Notes: generated from the letters alone by a model not told the origin. 64,000 nt of DNA from Leptolyngbyaceae cyanobacterium (GCA_036703985.1 DATNQN010000075.1:57257-121256), one strand, 5' to 3'; numbered from the stretch's first letter, positions 17,562-25,858 are shown. Numbers and translations are program-made.

Positions 17562-18491
17562 GTGGTAAAATTAGTTATGAACGAAGTAATGGAAAAGCAT
17601 CTTTTTACAGTTCCCCTATCTTTTGAAGCCCATGCGATCGCGAAGGATAGTTGCCAACAGCAACCCGACCTGCAAAAAGCCAAACAAATTTACCTCAATA
17701 CTTTGGCTATCTACGCAGTAGAATTTTACCTCCGTTGCCTGGGTTTTGACACCAATTGGTGTCAAAGTGATAGCCGCAATCCCCTGATGCTAAAATTTAT
17801 GGATATTGCCGATTTAGATATCGATGGAATCGGCAAGTTAGAATGTCGTTTCGTCTTACCAAAAGCCGAAGTTTGCCACATTCCCACTGACGTAATTTGG
17901 GAAGAAAGAATCGGTTATGTTGTCGTGCAATTACACGAATCTTTGAAAGAAGCTACTCTGCTGGGATTCACTCCCACCGCCGCGCCGGAAGTGCCACTCA
18001 ATCAACTGCAACCTTTACAAAATTTAATTGCGCTTTTGTTGCAAAAAAAACAATCTGCGCCCGTCAATCTGAGAGAATGGTTTGCGGGAGTAATTGAGGC
18101 TGGTTGGCAAGAAATCGAACAGCTTTTAAGCATCGAGAAAGTCGAATTAGCCTTCATGTTTAGAGACGCCGTAACGATCGCCCGTGGTCAACAAATCGAC
18201 TTGGGAATGGAATTGGCAGGCAAGCCATTAGGCTTAGTAGTCATGCTGCCCCCAGAACCAGATTCAGAAGTAGAAATCCGCGTTCAATTGCATCCTTTAG
18301 GAGGTGAAAATTATTTGCCGCCCGGAGTAAAATTAATTGTCAATGACGCATCCGGCCAGCCAGTTATTGACACCGAATCGAGAGAAGTAGATAATTTTAT
18401 TCAATTGCATTTCAGTGCCGAATTAGGAGAACAATTTAGCGTCACCATCGCCATAGGAGAAAGCAGCAATACCCAAGATTTTTGTTTGTAA
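17562..18491 (+). CDS. DUF1822 family protein
   Basis: 309 residues from GTG 17562 (ATG 17577 is an alternative start). FTVPLSFEAHAIAKDSCQQQ and NTLAIYAVEFYLRCLGFDTNW are the family hallmarks. DUF1822 proteins are cyanobacterial, of unknown biochemical role, and are consistently found beside sigma-like and CHAT-domain genes. The C-terminal third is beta-rich (LGLVVMLPPEPDSEVEIRVQL), suggesting an immunoglobulin-like or CHAT-regulatory module. It is the second gene of the series that continues into the CHAT protein after a 264-bp repeat-bearing spacer. Confidence 0.85.
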   Translation: MVKLVMNEVMEKHLFTVPLSFEAHAIAKDSCQQQPDLQKAKQIYLNTLAIYAVEFYLRCLGFDTNWCQSDSRNPLMLKFMDIADLDIDGIGKLECRFVLPKAEVCHIPTDVIWEERIGYVVVQLHESLKEATLLGFTPTAAPEVPLNQLQPLQNLIALLLQKKQSAPVNLREWFAGVIEAGWQEIEQLLSIEKVELAFMFRDAVTIARGQQIDLGMELAGKPLGLVVMLPPEPDSEVEIRVQLHPLGGENYLPPGVKLIVNDASGQPVIDTESREVDNFIQLHFSAELGEQFSVTIAIGESSNTQDFCL

Positions 18492-18501
18492 TAAGCATTA
18501 A

Positions 18502-18558
18502 GTTCGTAGTAAGGACTTCAGTCCTTAAATTAGGTTTGTAGTAAGGACTTCAGTCCTT
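18502..18558. repeat. Two REP-like palindromes (GTAGTAAGGACTTCAGTCCTT)
   Basis: Copies at 18502-18526 and 18534-18558, each containing the palindrome AAGGACT-AGTCCTT. They match the palindromes flanking the RAYT transposase at 40.8-41.6 kb and are probably spread by it. They sit just after the DUF1822 stop. Confidence 0.8.
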
Positions 18559-18597
18559 TTCTTCTCCCTTTCCAATTTTGCACTAGCCTCATAGCCC

Positions 18598-18619
18598 GCC
18601 TGGGGTTCAAACCCCAGGC
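18598..18619. repeat. Perfect hairpin GCCTGGGGTT / AACCCCAGGC
   Basis: A 10-bp perfect stem with a 2-base loop between DUF1822 and the CHAT gene. No T-tract follows, so it looks more like a repeat palindrome or an attenuator-type hairpin than an intrinsic terminator. Another palindrome, GGAAATTGATTTCC, lies at about 18701-18714. Confidence 0.65.
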
Positions 18620-18755
18620 TAATAGCGAAAGTCCATTTAAATGGACTGAAGAGAGAATAAATTTCCACTTCTCATTAAGAGGACTTAAGCTATTAGTCAG
18701 GAAATTGATTTCCTAGCATTTTAAAACAACCTAATCAACATCTTTATCAACAATC

Positions 18756-21749
18756 ATGTACCGCGAATTACAGGGTAGAAATCACCAAGGAAAATCTTTT
18801 AAAGGACAAAACCTCAGCGGTGCTAATTTCTGTGGCGCTAACATTCAAGGTGCAGATTTTACGAATGCAAACTTAACTAATGCCAACTTCAGTCATGCAG
18901 AAGCAGGACTACCATTTAAATGGGTAATAATAAAGTCAATTGCTGCTGCCATTTTATCAGCCATATCGGGTGCGGCATCGGTGATGGCATCTTATCAAAT
19001 GGTAAGATTTTTAATTATCAAACCCGATGAACAACATTTAATTGTTACAGAAATTTTCAGCTTTTTATTAATTTTTACATCAAATATAATATTGTTGTCG
19101 ATCGCAATTAGAAAAGGAATCCAAAAAACTTTTGGCATCGTGGGAACTGCCGTAGCGGTAGGCGTCACCGCGCTAGGTATTTTATCTGCGATCGGCAATG
19201 ATAATAACCCCTTTTCTAATTGGTTTAGAAATTTTCGATTAGGTAATTTTATTTTAGCCTTTAGCAATGGAAATAACGTCGGTGCAGCTTATATAGTTTT
19301 GCCATTACTTCTGTCAGTCGCCGCCACTATTATTGTGATGGTTACCTTAAGTTTAGCTGTGGCGATCGCAGCTATTTCTACTAAATCGCATATCGCTAAT
19401 TTAATGATAGTAGAAGCGCTAGTAATAAGTGCGATCGCAACGGGAATAATCACCCGTAACGGATCGAGATACCTGTTAAAAACTATCCCATATCCGCCAG
19501 TCGCCATTGCTTCTCAAATCGCCGTAATTGCGATAGGTGTTGGATTTGCGATCGCGTTAATTTTATTCACCAGTAAAATTGCTTGGCAGGTATTAGCAGA
19601 AAATGAAAAATACCTCCTGCTTCACCAACTCGCCATCTTTCTTACTACCATCGACGGTACTAGCTTTCGCGGCGCAAACTTAACGAATGCAAATTTCAGT
19701 TACGCCACCCTTAAAAGTACCGACTTTCGATTTGCCAATACCACTCGCACATTATGGCATAAAGCTAACAAACTTGACTGGGCGATCGTTAACGATACCA
19801 TATTAGAAAAACCAAATATCCGCAATTTGCTAGTTAGCGGAAACGGTTATCAAAAATTATATCAAAATGCGAATCTCAGAGGCGCTAACTTAATCGGATC
19901 GGACTTGAGTTATGCTAATTTAAAAGAAGCCGATCTCAGCGAAGCAACTTTAGAAGATGCCAATTTGGAATGGGCGAATTTAACCCAAATACAAGCAATT
20001 AACACCAACTTCAATCATGCTAAACTGACAGGTACTTGCGGTTTAGCAACTTGGAATATCGACAGCACCACTCAACTAGAATGGGTTGATTGTCGATGGG
20101 TTTATCTATTAGAATTTCCTAAAGAAGGAACAGACGATCGCGAACGTCGTCCCAGCAGTGGTGAGTTTGCATTTGGAGAATTTACCAGCTTATTTCAATC
20201 AGTCTTGCACACCGTCGATTTAATATTTCGCAACGGCATTGACGTAACCGCTTTTACCCAATCCTTCCAACAAGTGCAAGTTGAAAATGAAGGTACGCCA
20301 CTAGATATCCAAAGCATTGAAAACAAAGGAGATGGCATTGTAGTAGTAAAAGTGAAAGTACCTCCGAATGCCAACAAAGCGAAAATTCACAGTGATTTCA
20401 TGCAAATTTATGCAGGAAATCTCAAAGCGATCGAACAAAAATATCAGGCAGAACTAAAAGGTAAAGAAATATTGATCGATCGCTATCATCAGCAAAACGC
20501 AGACTTGATGTTAGTGATTAAACAACTAGTTACCAAACCCGTTCGTACCACTACAAATATATTATCAGAAAAAATTGTCGTTATCAATCTAGGAAACGGC
20601 GATTTTTCTACCGGATTTGCTGCCATCACTGCCCAAATTTGGTTAGACGGACATCCCTTACCTGCTGCTTTTCACGGCAAATTACCTGCCAAACCAGAAA
20701 TAGCAGCACTTTATCAACAATGGCAATCAAAATATGAAAATCTCCGCTTATGTTATCAACGTCAAGGCATCATTTCCCGCATTAAACCCCAATCCCAAGT
20801 AAAACAAGTTTCCATTCAAGATATCCCTAAAATAAAGACCGAAATTAAAAATTTAGCCGCTGACTTAAAAAAGCATCTCAACAGTTGGTTAAATGCCGAA
20901 GAATTTAGCCCGATTAAAAACCAATTACGCACTAAATTAAACACATCCGACGAAATCCGAGTAATTATTCAAACTGAAGATATCCAATTACGCCGCATTC
21001 CTTGGCATTTATGGGATTTTTTGGCAGATTACCGCCAAGCAGAAGTAGCTTTTAGTCCGATGATAAGCGATCGGATCGGAAAATCAATTTCTCATCGTTC
21101 TAAAGTAAGAATTTTGGCAATTTTAGGAAATAGCAAAGAAATTAACTTAGAAGAAGATAAGCAAATTCTAGAAAATTTACCGGACGCCGAAACAGTATTT
21201 TTAGTAGCGCCAACCCGCCAGGAGTTCGATCGATTATTGTGGGAAGAACAAGGATGGGATATTCTTTGTTTTTCCGGGCACAGTTCTACTAAATGGGATG
21301 GCGTTAACGGCTGGATTTATATTAATCAAACAGAAAAGTTATCAATCGAAGATTTAGAAAATGCTTTGCAAGTAGCAATTGAACGAGGTTTGCATCTAGC
21401 TATTTTCAACTCTTGCGATGGTTTGGGATTAGCACGACATTTGGATAACTTGCACGTTCCCCAAATTATCGTCATGCGGGAACCAGTACCGGACATAGTA
21501 GCACAGGAATTTTTAAAGCACTTTCTCACCAGTTTTTCTAGTGGCAAATCTTTATATTATTCTGTAAGGGAAGCGCGAGAAAAGTTGCAAAGTATAGAAG
21601 GAAAATTTCCCTGCGCCAGTTGGTTACCAGTCCTTTGTCAAAATCAAGCCGAAGTTCCCCACAGGTGGCAAAATTTCATTTCAACAAATCAATTAAATAT
21701 TAATGAATTTGATAATAAATTTTGCGTTTTAGGAGGCAAACATGAATAA
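18756..21749 (+). CDS. Membrane pentapeptide-repeat protein with C-terminal CHAT (caspase-like) protease domain
   Basis: 997 residues. A short pentapeptide repeat (about 10-47, ANFCGANIQGADFTNANL) is followed by five to seven hydrophobic helices (about 50-290) and a second pentapeptide block (about 300-440). A linker with a Glu/Lys-rich helix (about 500-590) leads into the CHAT domain (about 610-985). The caspase-type dyad is present: His842 in FSGHSS and Cys887 in FNSCDG, so the protease is probably active. The N-terminal part would place it in a membrane. It overlaps the pilin-like gene by 8 bases. CHAT proteases act as conflict or cell-death effectors in other systems; the target here is unknown. 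Confidence 0.85.
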   Translation: MYRELQGRNHQGKSFKGQNLSGANFCGANIQGADFTNANLTNANFSHAEAGLPFKWVIIKSIAAAILSAISGAASVMASYQMVRFLIIKPDEQHLIVTEIFSFLLIFTSNIILLSIAIRKGIQKTFGIVGTAVAVGVTALGILSAIGNDNNPFSNWFRNFRLGNFILAFSNGNNVGAAYIVLPLLLSVAATIIVMVTLSLAVAIAAISTKSHIANLMIVEALVISAIATGIITRNGSRYLLKTIPYPPVAIASQIAVIAIGVGFAIALILFTSKIAWQVLAENEKYLLLHQLAIFLTTIDGTSFRGANLTNANFSYATLKSTDFRFANTTRTLWHKANKLDWAIVNDTILEKPNIRNLLVSGNGYQKLYQNANLRGANLIGSDLSYANLKEADLSEATLEDANLEWANLTQIQAINTNFNHAKLTGTCGLATWNIDSTTQLEWVDCRWVYLLEFPKEGTDDRERRPSSGEFAFGEFTSLFQSVLHTVDLIFRNGIDVTAFTQSFQQVQVENEGTPLDIQSIENKGDGIVVVKVKVPPNANKAKIHSDFMQIYAGNLKAIEQKYQAELKGKEILIDRYHQQNADLMLVIKQLVTKPVRTTTNILSEKIVVINLGNGDFSTGFAAITAQIWLDGHPLPAAFHGKLPAKPEIAALYQQWQSKYENLRLCYQRQGIISRIKPQSQVKQVSIQDIPKIKTEIKNLAADLKKHLNSWLNAEEFSPIKNQLRTKLNTSDEIRVIIQTEDIQLRRIPWHLWDFLADYRQAEVAFSPMISDRIGKSISHRSKVRILAILGNSKEINLEEDKQILENLPDAETVFLVAPTRQEFDRLLWEEQGWDILCFSGHSSTKWDGVNGWIYINQTEKLSIEDLENALQVAIERGLHLAIFNSCDGLGLARHLDNLHVPQIIVMREPVPDIVAQEFLKHFLTSFSSGKSLYYSVREAREKLQSIEGKFPCASWLPVLCQNQAEVPHRWQNFISTNQLNINEFDNKFCVLGGKHE

Positions 21750-22233
21750 TAGGCGAAAGCCAATCGGTGTATCCAGGGTATTTAAAAACCAATCTGATGG
21801 ATTTACCTTACCTGAATTACTGGTAGTTTTATTTATTATTACTATTTTATCTGCTATTGCTTTACCTAGTTTTTTGAAACAAGTAAATAAAGCTAAACAA
21901 GCAGAAGCACAAATTAAAATAAAAACTTTTTACACATCACAAGAAAGTTTTTATTTAGAAAATGCAGCTTTTACTAATTCTCCTAATTATCTAAATAATG
22001 CTTTAGCTGAATCTCAAAATTATCGCTATTATACTTTTCTTTTCGATCGCGGTCAAATCGCCATTCACGTAGCCGAACCAAAAAACCCAACTCTTCCCTA
22101 TTATGGCGGTGGTGTTTACTTCAAAAACGATCGCAATGGATACAAACAAATCCAAACTTGTGGCCCTTTATCAACCAGAAATACATCATTTCTTGCCGTA
22201 GTCGCTTTAGTACGCAGTCATTGTGAACTTTAG
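21742..22233 (+). CDS. Type IV pilin-like protein
   Basis: 163 residues. A 20-residue leader ends in Gly20, then FTLPELLVVLFIITILSAIALP: the prepilin peptidase site, Glu at +5 of the mature protein and the hydrophobic N-terminal helix. The globular part has cysteines near the C-terminus (QTCGPLS and SHCEL) that could form the pilin D-loop disulphide. A strong AGGAGG lies 5 bases before the ATG, within the end of the CHAT gene, so translation is coupled. It is a major- or minor-pilin-like protein; its place in a CHAT/sigma series is unusual. Confidence 0.85.
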   Translation: MNNRRKPIGVSRVFKNQSDGFTLPELLVVLFIITILSAIALPSFLKQVNKAKQAEAQIKIKTFYTSQESFYLENAAFTNSPNYLNNALAESQNYRYYTFLFDRGQIAIHVAEPKNPTLPYYGGGVYFKNDRNGYKQIQTCGPLSTRNTSFLAVVALVRSHCEL

Positions 22234-22280
22234 TAGCTGAAAAATATATAGGAGATTCCAGTTAAGTGAAGTAAGAAATA

Positions 22281-22311
22281 GAAACCAGGTTTCTTGAAGA
22301 AACCTGGTTTC
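22281..22311. repeat. Interspersed hairpin, GAAACCAGGTTTCTT variant
   Basis: Same family as 1231-1261, with a compensating change (CCCGG to CCAGG / CCTGG) that keeps the stem perfect. It lies ~48 bases after the pilin-like stop and may serve as terminator. Confidence 0.75.
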
Positions 22312-22343
22312 TGTTAGCAGTCACTTGGAAAGTGCTGTAAATA

Positions 22344-22371
22344 TAGAGACGTTTCATAAAACATCTCTACA
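22344..22371. repeat. Interspersed hairpin TAGAGACGTTT...ACATCTCTA
   Basis: Second repeat family; nearly identical to 25606-25637, including the loop GTTTCATxAxACA. One mismatch in the stem. Confidence 0.65.
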
Positions 22372-22401
22372 GTCAAATACATTGATAATGCACATATAAA
22401 T

Positions 22402-22602
22402 CTAGCAACTCGATTTATTTAACAGAACCATTTTTTCCTTACTAAATTGTGAGTACGATCGATAATCGGGATTCCAACCTAGTTTAGCTAACTCATAACG
22501 AGTCATCATTTGCCCATTCAACCAATACACATTGCCACTTCTGTAAAACTTGACGTAGCATAACTCTCCAGTTAACTCATTCTTAAACCTTTGACTCATC
22601 AT
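22402..22602 (-). CDS. 66-aa hypothetical protein
   Basis: MMSQRFKNELTGELCYVKFY and then YWLNGQMMTRYELAKLGWNP. The start at 22602 is chosen because GGAG lies 9 bases upstream. Small, basic and rich in Tyr/Trp, it may be a compact SH3-like or nucleic-acid-binding fold, but no family is recognised. It stands alone between the pilin-like gene and the vWA gene. Confidence 0.55.
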   Translation of the reverse strand: MMSQRFKNELTGELCYVKFYRSGNVYWLNGQMMTRYELAKLGWNPDYRSYSQFSKEKMVLLNKSSC

Positions 22603-22777
22603 CGTTAGTTTCTCCGTCAACAAGCAGTTGTGCGATCGCGCTAGCGATGCGTAGCATTATCGAGTTTTGAAGTTTCACCCCGTGTTGGTTATTGGCTTAT
22701 ACAGCCTTAAATGTTGCTCGCGCGGAAACTACAGGTACACAAAAACCGAGTTTCTGAGGTGTTTGCTGCCCAGCTTT

Positions 22778-22813
22778 TTGACACTTCACCAACTATGTAG
22801 TATATTGTAGTAT
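22778..22813 (+). promoter_or_regulatory. Consensus-like sigma-70 promoter with overlapping direct repeat
   Basis: TTGACA (22778-22783), a 17-base spacer and TATATT (22801-22806), 64 bases before the vWA/TROVE-like ATG. A direct repeat TGTAGTAT (22796-22803 and 22806-22813, exactly 10 bp apart) overlaps the -10 box, which would suit a repressor binding one face of the helix. Confidence 0.6.
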
Positions 22814-22869
22814 ACGGCGAGCAAAGCACTTGACCTGCTTTGAACTGCCTTGCTTCAAGGGGGTGACCA

Positions 22870-24210
22870 ATGAGAGCAACCAACCAAACTATCGGCATAC
22901 TACAACACTTGCGCTTACACGACGAACCCTTTATCCTCCGCAAAGGTGCGTTACCACAATGGAGTGACGAAGGGTTGCACAAAGCTGCATACGAGGAAAA
23001 CCCAGAACTTTACGCATTGTTGGGAGTAGCGAAAGGAGTACTTCCCCAAGGACGCGATCGCATTTTATTCCAACTGTTGCGAACCTCCCGCGATGGGATG
23101 TCACTAGAAATGCGTCACACCCTTGAACGAGTGACTAATTTTCTATTAAATATCCTGCACCCAGACAGAGTATTAACTGTATTTTTAGCTTTGCGACGAG
23201 TACGAGCTAATCACAAACATACATCTAAAACCATCCTCAATTACATTTTGAACCATCCTTACTTTGAGGATATGGCTAGTTGTCGGCGACCCACATTAGT
23301 GGATTGTTTAGAACACGCAATGGGGAGAAATGTAGCGAGAGCTTGTGCCAAAATGTTCGCAAATCCTGAAGTAGCAGATGAACTATATCTGCGTCGCAAC
23401 TTGCTGAAATTTGCTCGCGATCCGGAAACAGTTAAAGTTATTTTTCCTCTACTTTATCAGCCAGGAAATAGCAAACCAGGCAACGGTAATTATCAACTTG
23501 CCTACGCCGAAAATCTGGAAAAACTCCAAGAAAAGCAAGAACGACCAAAAACTATTACCGCAACCAACCGAGGTGATATTTCAGCTACTTTGATTCATCT
23601 TTACCGAGGTGGTACATCTGCTGAATTAGCGCAAGCTTTAGAAGCGTATGTAGAAGAAGCTGCTGAAAAATCACCCAAATTCAATGGCAAATTAGCATTA
23701 ATTTTGGATGCTTCTTTCTCAACTAAAGGATATGGCGATCGCGAATACTGCTGCATTTCTCAATCAGTTGCTTTAAAGCTGATACTAGAAAAATGCTGCC
23801 CCAATTTGCAAGTGTATCCCGTTGGCGGTTCTGGACATATTCCCATCCCAGAAGGTAGCACCGATCTTGCCAATGCTTTACTAGACGCTTTGGAAAATCA
23901 ACCAGATTTAGTAGCGATTATTTCTGACGGATACGAAAACTCGTACCCTGGAGAATTAGCCAGAGTAGTTGCTACTTTACCGCAAATTGGAATTAACACA
24001 CCTGTGGTTTTTTGTCACAGCAAGTTTACCAATAACGATGACCTAACTTTACGGCAACCAGCTAATAATCTGCCTCAATTAGAATTCTGGCATCAAGAAG
24101 ATTTTGAAGATTTGATGATGTCTTTGTTTGCAATGACAAATCAAAATTCAACAGAATTCAGCTTGCAAGAATTCCTCAACAAACGCCTTGATTTGGCTAT
24201 TTGTCATTAG
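22870..24210 (+). CDS. vWA-domain protein with TROVE-like N-terminal helical region
   Basis: 446 residues. The first ~260 residues are helical (FQLLRTSRDGMSLEMRHTLE, TILNYILNHPYF, ARACAKMF), like the HEAT-type TROVE region of Ro60/Rsr. The C-terminal part is a von Willebrand A domain: ALILDASFSTKG gives the MIDAS motif DxSxS at Asp280, Ser282, Ser284, with GSTDLANALLDAL and AIISDGYEN supplying the T and D ligands. Ro-type proteins bind misfolded RNAs and Y RNAs. A consensus promoter precedes it, an ARPP-1-like gene follows, and a tRNA-like RNA element lies further downstream. The vWA part is certain; the TROVE relation is by eye. Confidence 0.7.
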   Translation: MRATNQTIGILQHLRLHDEPFILRKGALPQWSDEGLHKAAYEENPELYALLGVAKGVLPQGRDRILFQLLRTSRDGMSLEMRHTLERVTNFLLNILHPDRVLTVFLALRRVRANHKHTSKTILNYILNHPYFEDMASCRRPTLVDCLEHAMGRNVARACAKMFANPEVADELYLRRNLLKFARDPETVKVIFPLLYQPGNSKPGNGNYQLAYAENLEKLQEKQERPKTITATNRGDISATLIHLYRGGTSAELAQALEAYVEEAAEKSPKFNGKLALILDASFSTKGYGDREYCCISQSVALKLILEKCCPNLQVYPVGGSGHIPIPEGSTDLANALLDALENQPDLVAIISDGYENSYPGELARVVATLPQIGINTPVVFCHSKFTNNDDLTLRQPANNLPQLEFWHQEDFEDLMMSLFAMTNQNSTEFSLQEFLNKRLDLAICH

Positions 24211-24324
24211 TCATTTGGTTGAGAAATCGGGTTTTTAGATGAGAAATCTAGGTTTTTAGGTAGGAGTAGTTGTAAAAAACCCGGTTTCTAGCCTTGATGC
24301 AATATATGAGTAATCCACATCACC

Positions 24325-25335
24325 ATGAACAGCCAAAAATTAGTTTTAAGCACCTTTGACTTTTCCCCATATCAATTGGGGATACCGCAGCAGTCCGGAT
24401 GGCTGACTGTCGTGCCAATTTTCGGACTAGATAATAATGGTAAATATACTAGTCCTTTGTCTGGCATCAAGTTAAATCGCGTTGCAGGTTATGGCAACGT
24501 TGAATTAGCTAATCCTGCCGAAAAAGGGATCGCCATTGTTCCTTTACACATCGGCTATATCCAGGATAAAGCCCAAAATCATGCCTTGTGTCGTTCCGCC
24601 TTTATTGCTGCCGGTCAAAAGCTGATGTTTCAAGATGCTTGCTGCGTGCAACAATCTCAAGGCGGTTATTTAGAAGGTCGAGAACAGTGGTTTTTCATCT
24701 TACCTTTGCAATTGCGGTTAGAAGCACTGCAACTCAGAGGTAAGCAAGATTACAGCAAACTTTGGAATGCCATTAGCCACCTCAGCCAGCAATTTGATTT
24801 GCCAAATCGCGGTCATTTAGAACAGATTATTACCCGCCAAAGAGCATTTCTAACTCAATATCAAAGTCGGTTAGAATTGCTCAACGATCAAATAGGCGCG
24901 ATCTTTTTCTTAGGAGATAAATTAGCTGGCATAGAAATTGCCCCAAATGCCGCTTACTTCCAAGAAATGTGGATGCCTTTAGTTTGCTTCTGCTACGGTA
25001 CAGCATCTATGTACTTCGAGCAAAAATTTGCTAGCAACTACGAACAATTACCAGTTCCCTTCCCTGCTAGCAACTTACAAGAACTGCGCTACCAATTGCA
25101 GAAAAATCGGCAACAATTGCAAGAAAAGGTAATTGATCAGTTGGCGAAAACTCCCGCTGAAAAATTCTCCATTAATGAAGAAGAAAGATTCTGCGAATTG
25201 CGTTTAAATACTGCCATTGGCAATAACTTTGCAGGTCAATTCGTAGAAGATGCTGGCAAACTGGTGTACGCTTCCATATTTGCGAAACCAGAATATCTTT
25301 TCTCTCAACCATTGACAAACTTAGTTGCCGCGTAG
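24325..25335 (+). CDS. ARPP-1-like domain protein
   Basis: 336 residues. STFDFSPYQLGIPQQSGWLTVVPIF near the start, GYGNVELANPAEKGIAIVPLHIGYI and REQWFFILPLQLRLEAL fit the ARPP-1 family (named for association with ADP-ribosylglycohydrolase and rhodanese-phosphatase genes), whose members sit in predicted conflict and RNA-repair gene clusters. Cys-rich spots (FQDACCVQQS and VCFCYGTASM) are notable. Its start is 114 bp after the vWA gene, and a half-hairpin repeat lies between them. The tRNA-like element lies ~115 bp downstream. Biochemistry unknown. Confidence 0.65.
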   Translation: MNSQKLVLSTFDFSPYQLGIPQQSGWLTVVPIFGLDNNGKYTSPLSGIKLNRVAGYGNVELANPAEKGIAIVPLHIGYIQDKAQNHALCRSAFIAAGQKLMFQDACCVQQSQGGYLEGREQWFFILPLQLRLEALQLRGKQDYSKLWNAISHLSQQFDLPNRGHLEQIITRQRAFLTQYQSRLELLNDQIGAIFFLGDKLAGIEIAPNAAYFQEMWMPLVCFCYGTASMYFEQKFASNYEQLPVPFPASNLQELRYQLQKNRQQLQEKVIDQLAKTPAEKFSINEEERFCELRLNTAIGNNFAGQFVEDAGKLVYASIFAKPEYLFSQPLTNLVAA

Positions 25336-25348
25336 TACAATGTATTAC

Positions 25349-25511
25349 ATTAGGAACTGAGTTAGGTAAACGCGAACCACCCCTGATGCCAGATTTGGGA
25401 AAATAACGCGCTTTCATGCTAACCACCCGTCCTAATTTAATACATTTCTTGCCGAGGACAAAAAGAGTTGCAGTGCTAGCTGCCCGTCCTAATTAAACAT
25501 ATTAGGAACTG
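25349..25511 (+). repeat. Paired 11-12-nt repeats ATTAGGAACTG and CCCGTCCTAATT
   Basis: Order A (25349-25359), B (25426-25437), B' (25483-25494), A' (25501-25511). ATTAGGA pairs with TCCTAAT, so A-B, B'-A' or A-B' helices exclude one another. B' and A' make a 7-bp hairpin inside the tRNA-like element; A and B make a long hairpin just upstream. Partial similarity around B and B' (GCTA...CCCGTCCTAATT) suggests a small tandem duplication. Confidence 0.6.
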
Positions 25512-25588
25512 TGCAAAGGCTTCAATTAATACCAATTGGGGTACTCACCTTGTAAGTGAGTTGGGGGGTTCAAATCCCTCCCTCGGCT
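25451..25588 (+). ncRNA. tRNA-like RNA: tRNA-Thr(UGU) fold with a ~70-nt insertion after the acceptor 5' strand
   Basis: Acceptor 5' strand GCCGAGG (25451-25457) pairs perfectly with CCTCGGC (25581-25587), followed by T73 as in tRNA-Thr. Just before the anticodon arm there is a D-arm-like TACC-AATTGG-GGTA with the conserved GG in its loop. The anticodon arm is CTCAC-CTTGTAA-GTGAG (anticodon TGT), and the T-arm is GGGGG-TTCAAAT-CCCTC (one G-U pair). Between the acceptor 5' strand and the D-arm lie about 70 extra bases with hairpins GCAG/CTGC and TCCTAAT/ATTAGGA. It lies downstream of the vWA/TROVE-like and ARPP-1-like genes. Bacterial YrlA Y RNAs next to Ro60 homologues also carry tRNA-like modules, so a Y-RNA-like role is plausible. 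A degenerate or insertion-damaged tRNA gene is the alternative. Confidence 0.55.
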
Positions 25589-25605
25589 TTATATACAATT
25601 TAAAG

Positions 25606-25641
25606 ATGTAGAGACGTTTCATGAGACATCTCTACATTCTT
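25606..25641 (+). terminator. Hairpin with T-rich tail after the tRNA-like element
   Basis: ATGTAGAGA pairs with TCTCTACAT around a 14-base loop, followed by TCTTT. Same repeat family as 22344-22371. Placed 18 bases after the tRNA-like 3' end, it could end that transcript. Confidence 0.5.
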
Positions 25642-25702
25642 TAACATCCGAAAATAATTAGGAATTTCATACTCTAACAAAACGCGATCGACACATCATT
25701 TC

Positions 25703-25852
25703 TTCATCTGCGTGCATCTGCGTACATCTGCGTTTCATCTGCGGTAAAAAATTAACCCATGCACTTTCGCAACATCTCTAATCTTCATCTGTGTTTATCT
25801 GTGTCCATCTGTGTTTCATCTGTGGTAAAAAATTAACCCATACACTGTCACA
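25703..25852. repeat. Two ~70-bp direct repeats of CATCTGCGT/CATCTGTGT units
   Basis: Units at about 25703-25773 and 25783-25852, each containing three to four CATCTG(C/T)GT copies, then GGTAAAAAATTAACCCAT. The same motif in the other orientation is at 26691-26723 and, as a variant, at about 51033-51070. It is a cyanobacterial spacer repeat with no known function. Confidence 0.75.
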
Positions 25853-25858
25853 ATATAT

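Noticed and set aside
25451..25588. Integrative-element attachment site (tRNA 3' fragment) as sole explanation of the tRNA-like element
   Set aside because: An att remnant would keep only the 3' half; here a matching acceptor 5' strand and a D-arm-like loop are present, and no integrase gene is nearby. It remains a weaker alternative.
25703..25852. Possible CRISPR array in the CATCTGCGT repeats
   Set aside because: Units are 9-13 bases in direct tandem with no spacers of constant length, and no cas genes are in the window.
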